In this document: positions 20,130 to 28,393 of the stretch, piece by piece | How positions within the stretch are numbered: position 1 is the stretch's first letter | Layout: each line of letters opens with the position of its first letter | Assembly (NCBI RefSeq): GCF_001548095.1 | Contig: NZ_AP014815.1 | Span: 186,001-250,000 of the forward strand | Direction of reading: 5' to 3' | Length of the DNA: 64,000 nt | From: Geminocystis sp. NIES-3708 | GTDB taxonomy: Bacteria; Cyanobacteriota; Cyanobacteriia; Cyanobacteriales; Cyanobacteriaceae | Position numbers and translations under genes: made by a program | Notes under the pieces: generated by a model | Told to the model about the DNA's origin: nothing | Seen by the model: the letters and a program-made list of their open reading frames with translations, nothing else | The model's database searches: none

Positions 20130-21656
20130 ATGAAATTAGCTTACTGGATGTATGCTGGACCTGCACATATCGGCACTTTAAGAATTGCTAGTTCTTTTAA
20201 AAATGTTCATGCTATTATGCACGCACCTTTAGGTGACGATTACTTTAACGTTATGCGCTCAATGCTCGAAAGAGAAAGAGACTTTACTCCTGTTACTGCT
20301 AGTATAGTAGACCGTAACGTATTAGCAAGAGGATCTCAAGAAAAGGTAGTTGATAATATTGTCCGTAAAGATCAAGAAGAAAATCCAGATTTGATTGTAC
20401 TTACTCCTACTTGTACCTCTAGTATTTTACAAGAAGATTTAGAAAATTTTGTAGCCAGAGCACAAATTGATTCTAAAGGTGATGTTTTATTAGCTGATGT
20501 TAATCATTATCGTGTTAATGAATTACAAGCTGCCGATCGCACTTTAGAGCAGATTATACAATACTATATCCGTAAAGCTCAAAAAAAAGGTGATATTGTC
20601 ACAGAAAAAACGGCTAATCCTTCGGTGAATATTATCGGTATTTCTACTCTCGGTTTTCATAACCATCACGACTGTCGAGAATTGAAAAAATTAATGGCAG
20701 ATTTGGGTATTGAAATTAATTTAATTATCCCTGATAATGCCTCTGTTCATGATTTGAAAAAAATTCCTCAAGCATGGTTTAATCTTGTGCCTTATCGAGA
20801 ATTAGGCTTAATGACGGCTAATTATTTGAAAGAAGAATTTGGGATGCCAACGGTAGATATAACCCCCATGGGAGTCGTAGAAACTGCCCGTTGTATTCGT
20901 AAAATTCAAGAAGTCATTAATGCTCAAGGTGCTAATGTTGATTATGAAGACTTTATCGAGTATCAAACCCTTCATGTCTCTGAAGCTGCATGGTTTTCTC
21001 GCTCTATTGATTGTCAAAATTTAACGGGCAAAAAAGCAGTAGTTTTTGGGGATAATACCCATGCCGCAGCCATTACCAAAATTTTAACCCGTGAAATGGG
21101 AATCCATGTTGTATTAGCTGGTACTTATTGTAAATATGATGCAGATTGGTTTCGGAAAGAAGTCAGTGAATATTGCGATAACGTCTTAATTAGTGAAGAT
21201 AACGGTGAAATTGCTGATGCGATCGCCAAACTTGAACCTGCCGCTATTTTTGGCACACAAATGGAACGTCATGTAGGAAAAAGATTAGATATACCTTGTG
21301 GAGTCATTGCCGCCCCTATCCATATTCAAAACTTCCCCATAGGCTATAAACCATTCTTAGGTTATGAAGGTACAAATCAAATTACCGATTTAATCTATAA
21401 TTCTTTTACATTGGGTATGGAAGATCATTTGTTAGAAATATTTGGCGGTCATGATACAAAAGAAGTTATTACTAAAGGTATTTCTGCCAATTCTGACTTA
21501 AATTGGGATAGAGAAGCACAAGGAGAATTAAATAAAGTACCCGGTTTTGTGCGCGGTAAAGTCAAACGTAATACTGAAAAATTTGCTCGTGAGCGAGGAT
21601 TTAATGAAATTACTCTCGAAGTAATGTATGCTGCTAAAGAATCTGTAGGTGCTTAA
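20130..21656 (+). CDS. chlB: Light-independent protochlorophyllide reductase subunit B
   Basis: A 508-residue full-length ChlB. With ChlN it forms the NifDK-like catalytic component that reduces protochlorophyllide to chlorophyllide in the dark, receiving electrons from the ChlL iron-sulfur protein. The N-terminus [18 protein letters not shown] is typical, with [15 protein letters not shown] (Cys ligand region), DVNHYRVNE, and [13 protein letters not shown] following. The C-terminal domain ([19 protein letters not shown] and [12 protein letters not shown]) is specific to BchB/ChlB. ChlL and ChlN are not nearby, unlike the chlLN pair. It is flanked upstream by the tandem repeat. Confidence 0.97.
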   Translation: MKLAYWMYAGPAHIGTLRIASSFKNVHAIMHAPLGDDYFNVMRSMLERERDFTPVTASIVDRNVLARGSQEKVVDNIVRKDQEENPDLIVLTPTCTSSILQEDLENFVARAQIDSKGDVLLADVNHYRVNELQAADRTLEQIIQYYIRKAQKKGDIVTEKTANPSVNIIGISTLGFHNHHDCRELKKLMADLGIEINLIIPDNASVHDLKKIPQAWFNLVPYRELGLMTANYLKEEFGMPTVDITPMGVVETARCIRKIQEVINAQGANVDYEDFIEYQTLHVSEAAWFSRSIDCQNLTGKKAVVFGDNTHAAAITKILTREMGIHVVLAGTYCKYDADWFRKEVSEYCDNVLISEDNGEIADAIAKLEPAAIFGTQMERHVGKRLDIPCGVIAAPIHIQNFPIGYKPFLGYEGTNQITDLIYNSFTLGMEDHLLEIFGGHDTKEVITKGISANSDLNWDREAQGELNKVPGFVRGKVKRNTEKFARERGFNEITLEVMYAAKESVGA

Positions 21657-21722
21657 ATTAATCAACAATTAATAATTAACAATTAAATCAATTTAAGGCA
21701 ATCCAATTATCAATTCTTCTCG

Positions 21723-22466
21723 TCAGAGACTTTTACCCGGTAATGTACGACTAACCTTAGCACGAAGTAAAATATGATTACCCTGACTATACCCAATAAA
21801 ACGAATATAAACTAACTCATTCAAAGTTAAATTTTCCTCATTGCTATAGTGAATTTCAGGATTAAACCCAACTCTTTCCCAAGGTTTTCCTATGGATTCA
21901 ATATCCCATTTGGCTAATAATTTATCAAGAGGTTTTAGTAAAGTAATCACATTTATAGCGGCTAAATCTGGTTTTAATTTCACCATGGTTTTAGCTGTGG
22001 GATAATTTACTAATAGAGTTTGTAATAAATTAAAAGATTCTTGTTGCCATTTATCCATTAATTCCGGAGGAAGATTCTCTAATTTTTCTTTTAAATCCTG
22101 ACACTGATTTTCTAATTCTTTAATATGATTTTCTAATTCTTGGACTTGATTCTGGAAATTTTGCTCATATTGAATAAATTTATCTTCATTAGATTCTAGC
22201 TGATCGCTGATAATTTGTAACTCTTCTTCTAAAGCCTGATTTTTTTGTGTAGCAAAATCTAACTCATGGATTTTTGTTGTCAATTGTCTTTTTACATCCT
22301 CAACTTCTGTGATATTCACTTCATGATTCAAGAGGGAGTCTTTAACCACATCATTAGATTTTGATTTTATCTTTTCAGTGGAGGAAGTATCATTAAATAA
22401 TGTCACTAATAATCCACAACAACCTAGCCATAATAATACTCCTAAAGAAAAAGAACTAAAATCCAT
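21723..22466 (-). CDS. Membrane-anchored coiled-coil protein with GrpE-like C-terminal domain
   Basis: A 247-residue protein. Residues about 5-24 are a hydrophobic anchor (SLGVLLWLGCCGLLVTLF). Residues about 55-130 form a long coiled coil rich in Glu, Gln, Leu and Asn. The C-terminal 110 residues resemble the four-helix and beta-wing part of GrpE: LLKPLDKLLAKW, then GFNPEIHY in the place of GrpE FDPxxHEA, then YIRFIGYSQGNHILLRAKV in the place of GYxxGDRVLRxAxV. This suggests a membrane-bound DnaK nucleotide-exchange-like factor, by inference only. It converges with chlB. Confidence 0.6.
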   Translation of the reverse strand: MDFSSFSLGVLLWLGCCGLLVTLFNDTSSTEKIKSKSNDVVKDSLLNHEVNITEVEDVKRQLTTKIHELDFATQKNQALEEELQIISDQLESNEDKFIQYEQNFQNQVQELENHIKELENQCQDLKEKLENLPPELMDKWQQESFNLLQTLLVNYPTAKTMVKLKPDLAAINVITLLKPLDKLLAKWDIESIGKPWERVGFNPEIHYSNEENLTLNELVYIRFIGYSQGNHILLRAKVSRTLPGKSL

Positions 22467-22670
22467 AATAAGATCATTGATAATTGATAATAAAAAGTAG
22501 CCAGTTTTGACATAAATATTTATTCATTAAAAATCTTGACATCAAATGTAGGCCATAATTAATTATTTCATCAATCTATAAGAAAATGATTTTTTTTATC
22601 ATTTTTAAGGATTCTAAATCAAGACTATCTTCTAAGATGATAATTAATACACTAAAACCACCATCAAATT

Positions 22671-22766
22671 ATGACTATCGATCAATTTTTAATGTTAATT
22701 GTACTATTAGTGCCGGGATTATTGCTTTCTATTTTAGTAATGGCTTCCTTTGCTAAAGGAGGATAA
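22671..22766 (+). CDS. 31-residue single-pass membrane microprotein
   Basis: ATG at 22671, stop TAA at 22764-22766. The product has an acidic N-terminus (MTIDQF), one hydrophobic helix at about residues 7-25 containing a Pro-Gly kink (LVPGLLL), and the tail FAKGG. Its size and shape match the small single-helix subunits of thylakoid complexes (Psb, Psa, Pet, Ndh types), but it does not match the PsbM, PsbT, PetN, PetG, PetL or PsaM sequences I can recall. No strong Shine-Dalgarno sequence precedes it. It is transcribed divergently from the GrpE-like gene. Confidence 0.55.
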   Translation: MTIDQFLMLIVLLVPGLLLSILVMASFAKGG

Positions 22767-22794
22767 CAATTAGCAATTAACAATTAGCAATTAA
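22767..22794. repeat. 14-bp exact tandem duplication
   Basis: CAATTAGCAATTAA occurs at 22767-22780 and 22781-22794, filling the space between the microprotein stop and the DUF760 gene stop. AATTAGC/AATTAAC-type repeats recur in several intergenic gaps of the window. Confidence 0.8.
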
Positions 22795-23118
22795 CTATAG
22801 AGAATCAGTGTTAGCAATACTTTCCTCTAAATCTTTTCTTTTTTCCATCAACGATAGAAAATAACCTGTCATCATAGCGGAAGCTAATAAATTAGCTAAA
22901 TTTTGTCTATCCGTCACTATTTGTACATTAAAACCTTCAGAAGGCAAACTTCCTAATAAACCTTGCACATTATGGCTAATAATTTCTCTTACCTCGGGAG
23001 TCGCAGATTGTGCCACTCTTTCTAAAGTTTCAGGGTGTTGTTTTTGTAAGTATTCTACTAATGTATTCTTAATTGTCGTTTCTGATTCGTGCTGGAAAAA
23101 ATTTGAATCAAATACCAT
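22795..23118 (-). CDS. DUF760 family protein
   Basis: A 107-residue soluble helical protein. The central pattern LVEYLQKQHPETLERVAQ, then EIISHNVQGLLGSLPSEGFNV, then TDRQNLANLLASAMMTGYFL is characteristic of DUF760, found in cyanobacteria and plastids of plants and algae. Its function is not established; plant members have been linked to light or UV responses. No signal peptide or membrane helix is seen. It lies 75 bases downstream of scpB on the same strand, so the two may share a transcript. Confidence 0.8.
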   Translation of the reverse strand: MVFDSNFFQHESETTIKNTLVEYLQKQHPETLERVAQSATPEVREIISHNVQGLLGSLPSEGFNVQIVTDRQNLANLLASAMMTGYFLSLMEKRKDLEESIANTDSL

Positions 23119-23192
23119 TATTAGTTTCCTCTATTGGAATTTATGCCTTTACTTTAACTCTATAATCTCTTAACAATATGATAATCTTTTTT

Positions 23193-23678
23193 TTACTGTG
23201 GTAGTTGATTAATTTCAAAATATTGATGAAACTTATTTGTCACCTCTAGCCAGTACGATCGCCCTTCTTCTTGACGACGTTTACGGATAAATCCAGCTTC
23301 CAACAACTCATTAACGTGTTGATAAGCACCACTTCCCCGCAATACAATTAAATCACTTTGAAGAATTGGATTTTTAAGAGCAATGGCAGCTAAAGTTTTA
23401 AGAATACTAGGATTTAATTCTGCGGGAATTAAATGCTCTAGCAGAGATTGATAACAATTTCTTAACTGTAAACTATAGCCGTTAGGTGTTTCTAATATTT
23501 CTAAAGCACTATCACGATAACCATAATCAGACATTAACTGAATTAAAGCCTCTTGAACTTCATCTATGGATTGATTAGTTAATGCTACAAGTTCATTTAG
23601 AGGAGTTGGTTGTGCCTTTAAATAAAGAATTGCCTCAATTTTGTTAGTCAGATTAGGAGATAATGATTCTAGTTCCAT
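23193..23678 (-). CDS. scpB: Segregation and condensation protein B
   Basis: A 161-residue protein with two winged-helix domains. The first, NKIEAILYLKAQPTPLNELVAL, is the classical ScpB N-terminus; the second contains LKTLAAIALKNPILQSDLIVLRG and a C-terminal wing. ScpB dimers bind the ScpA kleisin of the SMC complex, which organises and segregates the chromosome. The protein is at the short end for ScpB but both domains are present. ATG at 23676-23678 is preferred to an in-frame TTG at 23684. scpA is not adjacent. Confidence 0.9.
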   Translation of the reverse strand: MELESLSPNLTNKIEAILYLKAQPTPLNELVALTNQSIDEVQEALIQLMSDYGYRDSALEILETPNGYSLQLRNCYQSLLEHLIPAELNPSILKTLAAIALKNPILQSDLIVLRGSGAYQHVNELLEAGFIRKRRQEEGRSYWLEVTNKFHQYFEINQLPQ

Positions 23679-23891
23679 GCCCAAATATTTACTTGTTTAA
23701 ACTGATTAATAAATAAACATTTAGATTAAAAATTATAGTAGGCATCATATCACAAAAAATCAAGAAAAAAGGCTAGTTCATGGACTAGAAATAATACTTT
23801 TGCCTCAAGTTAAAATTATGCCCTAAAATTTTCATAATCTTTTCATTTTTGTTATAATAATTCTGTGTCCATTATTGGGTTTAATAAATTT

Positions 23892-24644
23892 ATGAATGAT
23901 TCTAGCTGTTTAAAAGTTGAGAATTTAACGGTTAATTATCGAGAAGTTGAGGCTTTAAGAAATATAAGTTTTCAAATTATACCAAAACGAGTGACAGGAA
24001 TTATCGGTCCAAATGGTGCAGGAAAAAGTACTCTAATGAAAGCCATGTTAGGTTTAATCCCTTACCAGTTAGGATCAATTTTGTTTGATAGTCAGCCTTT
24101 AATTAAACAAAGACAGAGAATTGCTTATGTACCACAAAGATCGCAAATTGATTGGACTTATCCAGCCACAGTTTGGGATGTCGTTATGATGGGTAGAGTC
24201 AAAAAAACTGGATGGTTAAAGCCGTTTTCCATGATGAGTCGCTTAACCGCTAAAAAGGCATTAGAAAAAGTAGGAATGTTTGACTTTTGCCATCGTCCCA
24301 TCGGACAATTATCAGGAGGACAACAACAAAGAGTATTTTTAGCTCGATCTTTAGCTGGGGAAGCTGATATATTCTTTTTTGATGAGCCTTTTGCTGGAGT
24401 TGATCAAAAAACTCATGCTGTAATCTTTGATATTTTTCGACAATTAGCGGATGAAAATAAAATTGTATTAGTAGTAAATCATGATTTAGGAGAATCTATT
24501 AACAATTTTGATGATCTTATTTTACTCAATAAAACTTTAATTGCTTCAGGAAACAAAGAAGAAGTTTTACAAGAAGAAAATTTATATAATGCTTATGGTG
24601 GAAAAGTATCTTTTTTCTCCCATAGTTCTAAATTTGTAGCTTAA
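23892..24644 (+). CDS. Metal (Mn/Zn-type) ABC transporter ATP-binding protein
   Basis: A 250-residue ABC ATPase of the MntA/ZnuC/SitB type. It has Walker A GPNGAGKST, Q-loop YVPQRSQIDWTYPATVWDVVMMGR, signature LSGGQQQRVFLARSL, Walker B IFFFDEPFAG and the H-loop VVNHDLGE. The YVPQR and P-A-T-V-W-D-V features are typical of Mn/Zn/Fe chelate importers. A TATAAT box at 23853-23858 would place the transcript start near 23865, so ATG at 23892 is preferred to the in-frame GTG at 23865. The permease gene follows after 73 bases; no solute-binding gene is present. Confidence 0.88.
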   Translation: MNDSSCLKVENLTVNYREVEALRNISFQIIPKRVTGIIGPNGAGKSTLMKAMLGLIPYQLGSILFDSQPLIKQRQRIAYVPQRSQIDWTYPATVWDVVMMGRVKKTGWLKPFSMMSRLTAKKALEKVGMFDFCHRPIGQLSGGQQQRVFLARSLAGEADIFFFDEPFAGVDQKTHAVIFDIFRQLADENKIVLVVNHDLGESINNFDDLILLNKTLIASGNKEEVLQEENLYNAYGGKVSFFSHSSKFVA

Positions 24645-24717
24645 TAAAGTCTTTTTACTTTACACTATTTGACCTTTTATCTTATTTTTATTTTAAACAT
24701 ATTAAGTATAATAAATA

Positions 24718-25572
24718 ATGCTAAATTTGTTAATTGAACCTTTGCAATATGCTTTTATGCAAAGATCTTTGTTAGTTGCTATCGTTATAGGTATAATTTG
24801 TTCGGTGGTTGGCAGTTATTTAATGGTACAAAGACTAGCTCTATTAGGAGATGCCATTAGTCATTCTGTTTTACCCGGATTAGCTATCGCTTTTATTTTA
24901 GACATTAATATTTTTATTGGTGCATTTATTGCTGGATTAATTAGTACTGTTTGTATTAATTTTATTAGAAATAACTCAAAAATTAAAGAAGATGCTGCGA
25001 TGGGAATAGTGTTTTCTGCTTTTTTTGCGTTAGGAATAACCTTAATTACAGTAGTTCAAAAAGAGAATAAAATAGACTTAAATCATTTTCTTTTTGGTAA
25101 TATATTAGGAGTTAGTTTACCTGAAGTAAGAGATACCATTATTATTGCCCTTTTTGTCTTGTTAATTGTATTTTTATTTTACAAAGAGTTATTATTTTAT
25201 ACTTTTGATAAATTAGGTGCAGAATCTGTTGGTTTACCTGTTAACCTCCTAGATACAGGATTAATGATTTTAATTGGTTTAACTATTGTGGCAAGTTTAA
25301 AAGCTGTGGGAGTTATTTTAGTTTTATCTTTATTAATTACTCCTCCTTCCACTGCTTATTTATTAGTAAATCGTTTAAATCAAGTTATGTTAGTGGGAGT
25401 TTTGTTCGGGGTGATTTCGAGTATTAGTGGAATGTATTTAAGTTATTATTTTAATTTACCTTCTGGTCCAGCTATTGTATTAGTTGCAACTACTTTTTTT
25501 ATTATTAGCTTTTTATTTAGTCCCAATCAAGGTTTAATTACTGGTTATTTTCGATTAAAATTTAAGGAATAA
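24718..25572 (+). CDS. Metal ABC transporter permease (ABC-3 family)
   Basis: A 284-residue inner-membrane protein with about eight or nine predicted helices. YAFMQRSLLVAIVIGIICSVVGSYL (abbreviated here to its first helix), DAISHSVLPGLAIAF and GVILVLSLLITPPSTAYLL are hallmarks of MntB/ZnuB-type permeases. With the upstream ATPase it would import Mn or Zn, driven by ATP; which metal cannot be read from the sequence. In Synechocystis the Mn system includes a binding protein (mntC) next to mntA and mntB, and that gene is missing here. A hairpin terminator follows. Confidence 0.88.
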   Translation: MLNLLIEPLQYAFMQRSLLVAIVIGIICSVVGSYLMVQRLALLGDAISHSVLPGLAIAFILDINIFIGAFIAGLISTVCINFIRNNSKIKEDAAMGIVFSAFFALGITLITVVQKENKIDLNHFLFGNILGVSLPEVRDTIIIALFVLLIVFLFYKELLFYTFDKLGAESVGLPVNLLDTGLMILIGLTIVASLKAVGVILVLSLLITPPSTAYLLVNRLNQVMLVGVLFGVISSISGMYLSYYFNLPSGPAIVLVATTFFIISFLFSPNQGLITGYFRLKFKE

Positions 25573-25584
25573 TTATTAATTACA

Positions 25585-25620
25585 ATTCCCCTCTAAAGAT
25601 TGAGAGGAGAATCATTTTTA
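25585..25620 (+). terminator. Hairpin terminator after the metal permease
   Basis: ATTCCCCTCT (25585-25594) pairs with AGAGGAGAAT (25603-25612) with one C:A mismatch and an 8-base loop, followed by CATTTTTA. It lies between the convergent permease and cynS stops. Confidence 0.65.
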
Positions 25621-26061
25621 CCATTTTTTATAAGGCAAGAATTTACCACACATGACAACTTTTACTCTGTCTCCTTTCACATCTTCTATTTTTTCTACAT
25701 CCAAAGTGAAATCAATAGCACTCATAATTCCATCTCCAAATTTTTCTTGAATGACGTCTTTTAAAGGCATTCCATAAACCTGCATAATTTCGTAAAAACG
25801 ATAAATCAAAGGATCAGTAGGAATAACAGGCTCTAATGAACCTTTAACAGAAGAAACGGTTAATTCTTGTGCTAATTCTTGTGGTAATCCTAAAACCTCC
25901 AAAATTTTTTTCGCTTCAGTTTCATCAGCAGTGGCTTGGCGGTAAAAAACAGAGGCAATCCAAACTTCATCTCTACCTAAAATTTTTTCTAATTCTTCAA
26001 ATGTAATTCCTTTTGCTTGTTTTGCCGCTATTAATTTTTCAGTGATTTTTGCGATCGCCAT
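25618..26061 (-). CDS. cynS: Cyanate hydratase (cyanase)
   Basis: A 147-residue full-length cyanase, which converts cyanate and bicarbonate to ammonium and CO2 through carbamate. The N-terminal part is a lambda-repressor-like helix bundle ([17 protein letters not shown]... region). The C-terminal catalytic domain has the Arg, Glu and Ser positions in [13 protein letters not shown] (R, E) and the [11 protein letters not shown] (S) motif. The ATG overlaps a HIP1 octamer at 26051-26058. In cyanobacteria cynS is usually under nitrogen control by NtcA; I found no clean GTA-N8-TAC site upstream. It is encoded without the cynABD cyanate transporter. Confidence 0.95.
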   Translation of the reverse strand: MAIAKITEKLIAAKQAKGITFEELEKILGRDEVWIASVFYRQATADETEAKKILEVLGLPQELAQELTVSSVKGSLEPVIPTDPLIYRFYEIMQVYGMPLKDVIQEKFGDGIMSAIDFTLDVEKIEDVKGDRVKVVMCGKFLPYKKW

Positions 26062-26311
26062 AATTTTTTTTTCTTGATAATATTAAACATCAATTATGAA
26101 ATTATTCAGTTTCTGCAAATTGTCTTCAATGATACAAAGTTAAACAATTAAATTTTATATTTCAACATTATTACTACATGAAAATCAAAAGTGATAATTG
26201 TCTAAATTCAATGTATTAATTTAGTTTTAATTTCTTGACATTTTATTAGAGGTAACATATTTTTTTGTATTATAATTTTTAATTATTTGTTTTTATAATG
26301 TACATTAATGC

Positions 26312-26461
26312 ACATTGAAGATAATCACTGAGTGTTTGTCCACAGATAACAATTTTACGGTCATTACCTTTCACTGTTTGAATTACCATTTCTACTATAT
26401 ATTTAACTGCTTGGTTATGTTCATCGAAAATGTCTGCTATCAATGAGGAATCTCGATCGAA
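26312..26461 (-). pseudogene. Remnant of the C-terminal part of a PEP synthase gene
   Basis: On the minus strand, codons from FDRDSSLIADIFDEH through DRKIVICGQTLSDY align with the intact PpsA C-terminal region (LDRDSSLVAHIFDER ... NRKIGICGQAPSDY); I count 31 identities in 46 positions. The catalytic ICGQ segment is retained. The similarity begins and ends abruptly, without a start codon, so it is a fragment. It has the same orientation as ppsA and flanks the ATPase/DUF4276 pair on the far side. It sits in the 438-bp gap between cynS and DUF4276; the remainder of that gap is AT-rich with nothing else I can support. Confidence 0.8.
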
Positions 26462-26499
26462 TTTCAGTCAAAATATAAACGTATAAAAATCAAGACAAA

Positions 26500-27108
26500 C
26501 TAAATTATTTCTAGTAAACCTTGAACAAAAATCTGGAAACTTTGAGAGCGATTCTCGTATGGATTCATGTACTGAGAAATTTCTCTTGCACAGGCTAATT
26601 TTTGTAATCCACCTTTAAAATAACCTGCTCTGTTTAAAATTTTTTCTAATGCTTCCCAAGTTCCTCCTTTTATATTATCGGGATTCCGATAAGATTTTTG
26701 ATTGACTAGATTTTGCGGTACCCTTGGATAGGCTTGACGAAGAGCATTTATATCACCAAAAAACCATGCCTCTAATTCTTCTACAACAATGCGGTTAAGA
26801 ACTTGAAAATCTTGATTATTTGTTTTTGAACTTTTAGTAATAAAACCATTTTGTTTAGCAATATCTTCTAATTTTTGTTTTAATTTAAGACAATCTTCTC
26901 TATCTTCATCAATCATAACAACTATTTTGTAATCATTAGGAATTCAAGCCTTATAACCTTTTAAACGATTAGGCAGTTTTTTCAATAAATCTTCTTTCCC
27001 TCGAAAATCGTGAATGTTAAAAGCTATTTCGGAGGATAGTATTTTTGGTAATAAATTTTGTAACGCTTCTTTTAACGATGCTTCCTCGACTAAAAATTCT
27101 AAATTCAC
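26500..27108 (-). pseudogene. DUF4276 (Toprim-like) gene interrupted by one in-frame TGA
   Basis: GTG at 27106-27108, preceded by GAGGAG at 9 bases, opens a frame that reads VNLEFLVEEASLKEAL, continues 54 codons, meets TGA at 26944-26946, then goes on in the same frame to 26500 (202 sense codons in all). The stop lies in GYKA-stop-IPNDYKIVVMIDEDRED, where DUF4276 proteins normally have Trp (AWIP-type), so TGG to TGA is a single transition. The acidic motifs LVEE and IDED match a Toprim-like site. The ATPase stop is 19 bases upstream. Translation could restart at Met65, but that product lacks the first acidic motif. Confidence 0.8.
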
Positions 27109-27127
27109 GATTATTTACTCCTCAAAT

Positions 27128-28339
27128 TTATCTTCCTAAACCAGAATTTTTCAAAGGATTTCCTACATCAAAATGATCTTCCATCCATAAAGAACCTAAT
27201 AATGCACCATGTTCAATAAATTCTTTTACTCCCTTCATATCTGCTGTTCTTTTTGCTTGGGTAAAACCTTTTTCATCTCGGTATAAAACCCACAACTCTT
27301 CAGGTTTTAAAGAATCTACAAAGAAGGGAGAATGAGTTGTCACCATTAATTGAGTGTGACTAGATGCACTACGACATTCTTCTGCTAATTCAGGCAATAA
27401 GCGAGGATGTAAATGATTTTCTGGTTCTTCTATGCTTACTAATTGAGGTGGTTGAGGATCGTATAACACAGTTAAATAAGCTAACATTTTTAATGTTCCA
27501 TCAGAAGCAAATTTTGAGAGTATCGGTTGAGCAAAAGGAGCATCTTTGATTTGTAATAAAAGATGATTGTCAAGCATAATTGATGCTTCCACTTTTTCCA
27601 GACGAGGAATACGATCAGAAAGGACTTTTAATATTTGATCTAATCTTTCTGGATGTTCTTCTTTTAGATATTGAATTACATTGGGTAAATTATCTCCCGT
27701 AGGAGTTAATCTTTCTTGGGCACCTGCTTCAGTACGATTTTTAGTATTATCGGCACTAATATAAGATAAATACCAACTGGTAATAAATTTTCGTAAAGCA
27801 CTAACCCGTGGATGTCTAGAGAACTGTCCTAAAGTATTCACCGCTAAAAATTCTGGCGATTCTAATTTTTCTGAAATACGTTCATTTCCAGCATCGGGAG
27901 TATCACCACTAATAACTTGTCCTTCCCCTCTTTTAAAGTCTAAAAAGCGAAAAGGTTTACCACCACTTCCTCTTCTCCAATGTAACCATTCTTCAGCTAC
28001 AAAAGGATGATTATTTTCTTCTGCGATCGCCAAATGATATGTAATAATTGGTGATTTTCCGGGATGATATTTTTCCCTATATTGTATCTCAATTACAACA
28101 CATCCCTCACTACCCCTAGTACGCAATTCTCTAAATCTTCCCCGTCTATCCCATGCCGTTCTTAAACTTTCTGTAAAACATTCTGATAAAAAAGCAAAAA
28201 CATCAAAGATAGTAGATTTTCCACTGCCATTTGGCCCCAAAAATACTGTTAAAGGAGTAATCTCTTTTAATTCAAGGTTATGTAAAGCTCGATAATTTTG
28301 TACTTTCAGAGATTCTATTCTAGGAATATTTTGTTGCAT
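27128..28339 (-). CDS. AAA/OLD-type ATPase (AAA_21/RecF-like), partner of DUF4276
   Basis: A 403-residue SMC/ABC-type ATPase. [18 protein letters not shown] is the typical N-terminal strand, followed by Walker [10 protein letters not shown] at 35-43. Near the C-terminus there are a D-loop-like [11 protein letters not shown] segment, Walker [13 protein letters not shown] and the H-loop TTHSPFF. This layout is that of OLD-family and AAA_15/AAA_21 proteins, which drive anti-phage systems such as Gabija, PARIS and related two-gene modules when paired with a Toprim-type nuclease. ATG at 28339 is preferred to a TTG at 28384. The stop is 19 bases from the DUF4276 start, which implies an operon. Confidence 0.85.
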   Translation of the reverse strand: MQQNIPRIESLKVQNYRALHNLELKEITPLTVFLGPNGSGKSTIFDVFAFLSECFTESLRTAWDRRGRFRELRTRGSEGCVVIEIQYREKYHPGKSPIITYHLAIAEENNHPFVAEEWLHWRRGSGGKPFRFLDFKRGEGQVISGDTPDAGNERISEKLESPEFLAVNTLGQFSRHPRVSALRKFITSWYLSYISADNTKNRTEAGAQERLTPTGDNLPNVIQYLKEEHPERLDQILKVLSDRIPRLEKVEASIMLDNHLLLQIKDAPFAQPILSKFASDGTLKMLAYLTVLYDPQPPQLVSIEEPENHLHPRLLPELAEECRSASSHTQLMVTTHSPFFVDSLKPEELWVLYRDEKGFTQAKRTADMKGVKEFIEHGALLGSLWMEDHFDVGNPLKNSGLGR

Positions 28340-28393
28340 CTTCTTGATAAGTGGGTAAGGCCTTAATAATTTGACCCTACCCAAATATTATAA

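Noticed and set aside
26062-26300. NtcA-binding site upstream of cynS
   Set aside because: No GTA-N8-TAC palindrome could be found despite expectation from known cynS control.
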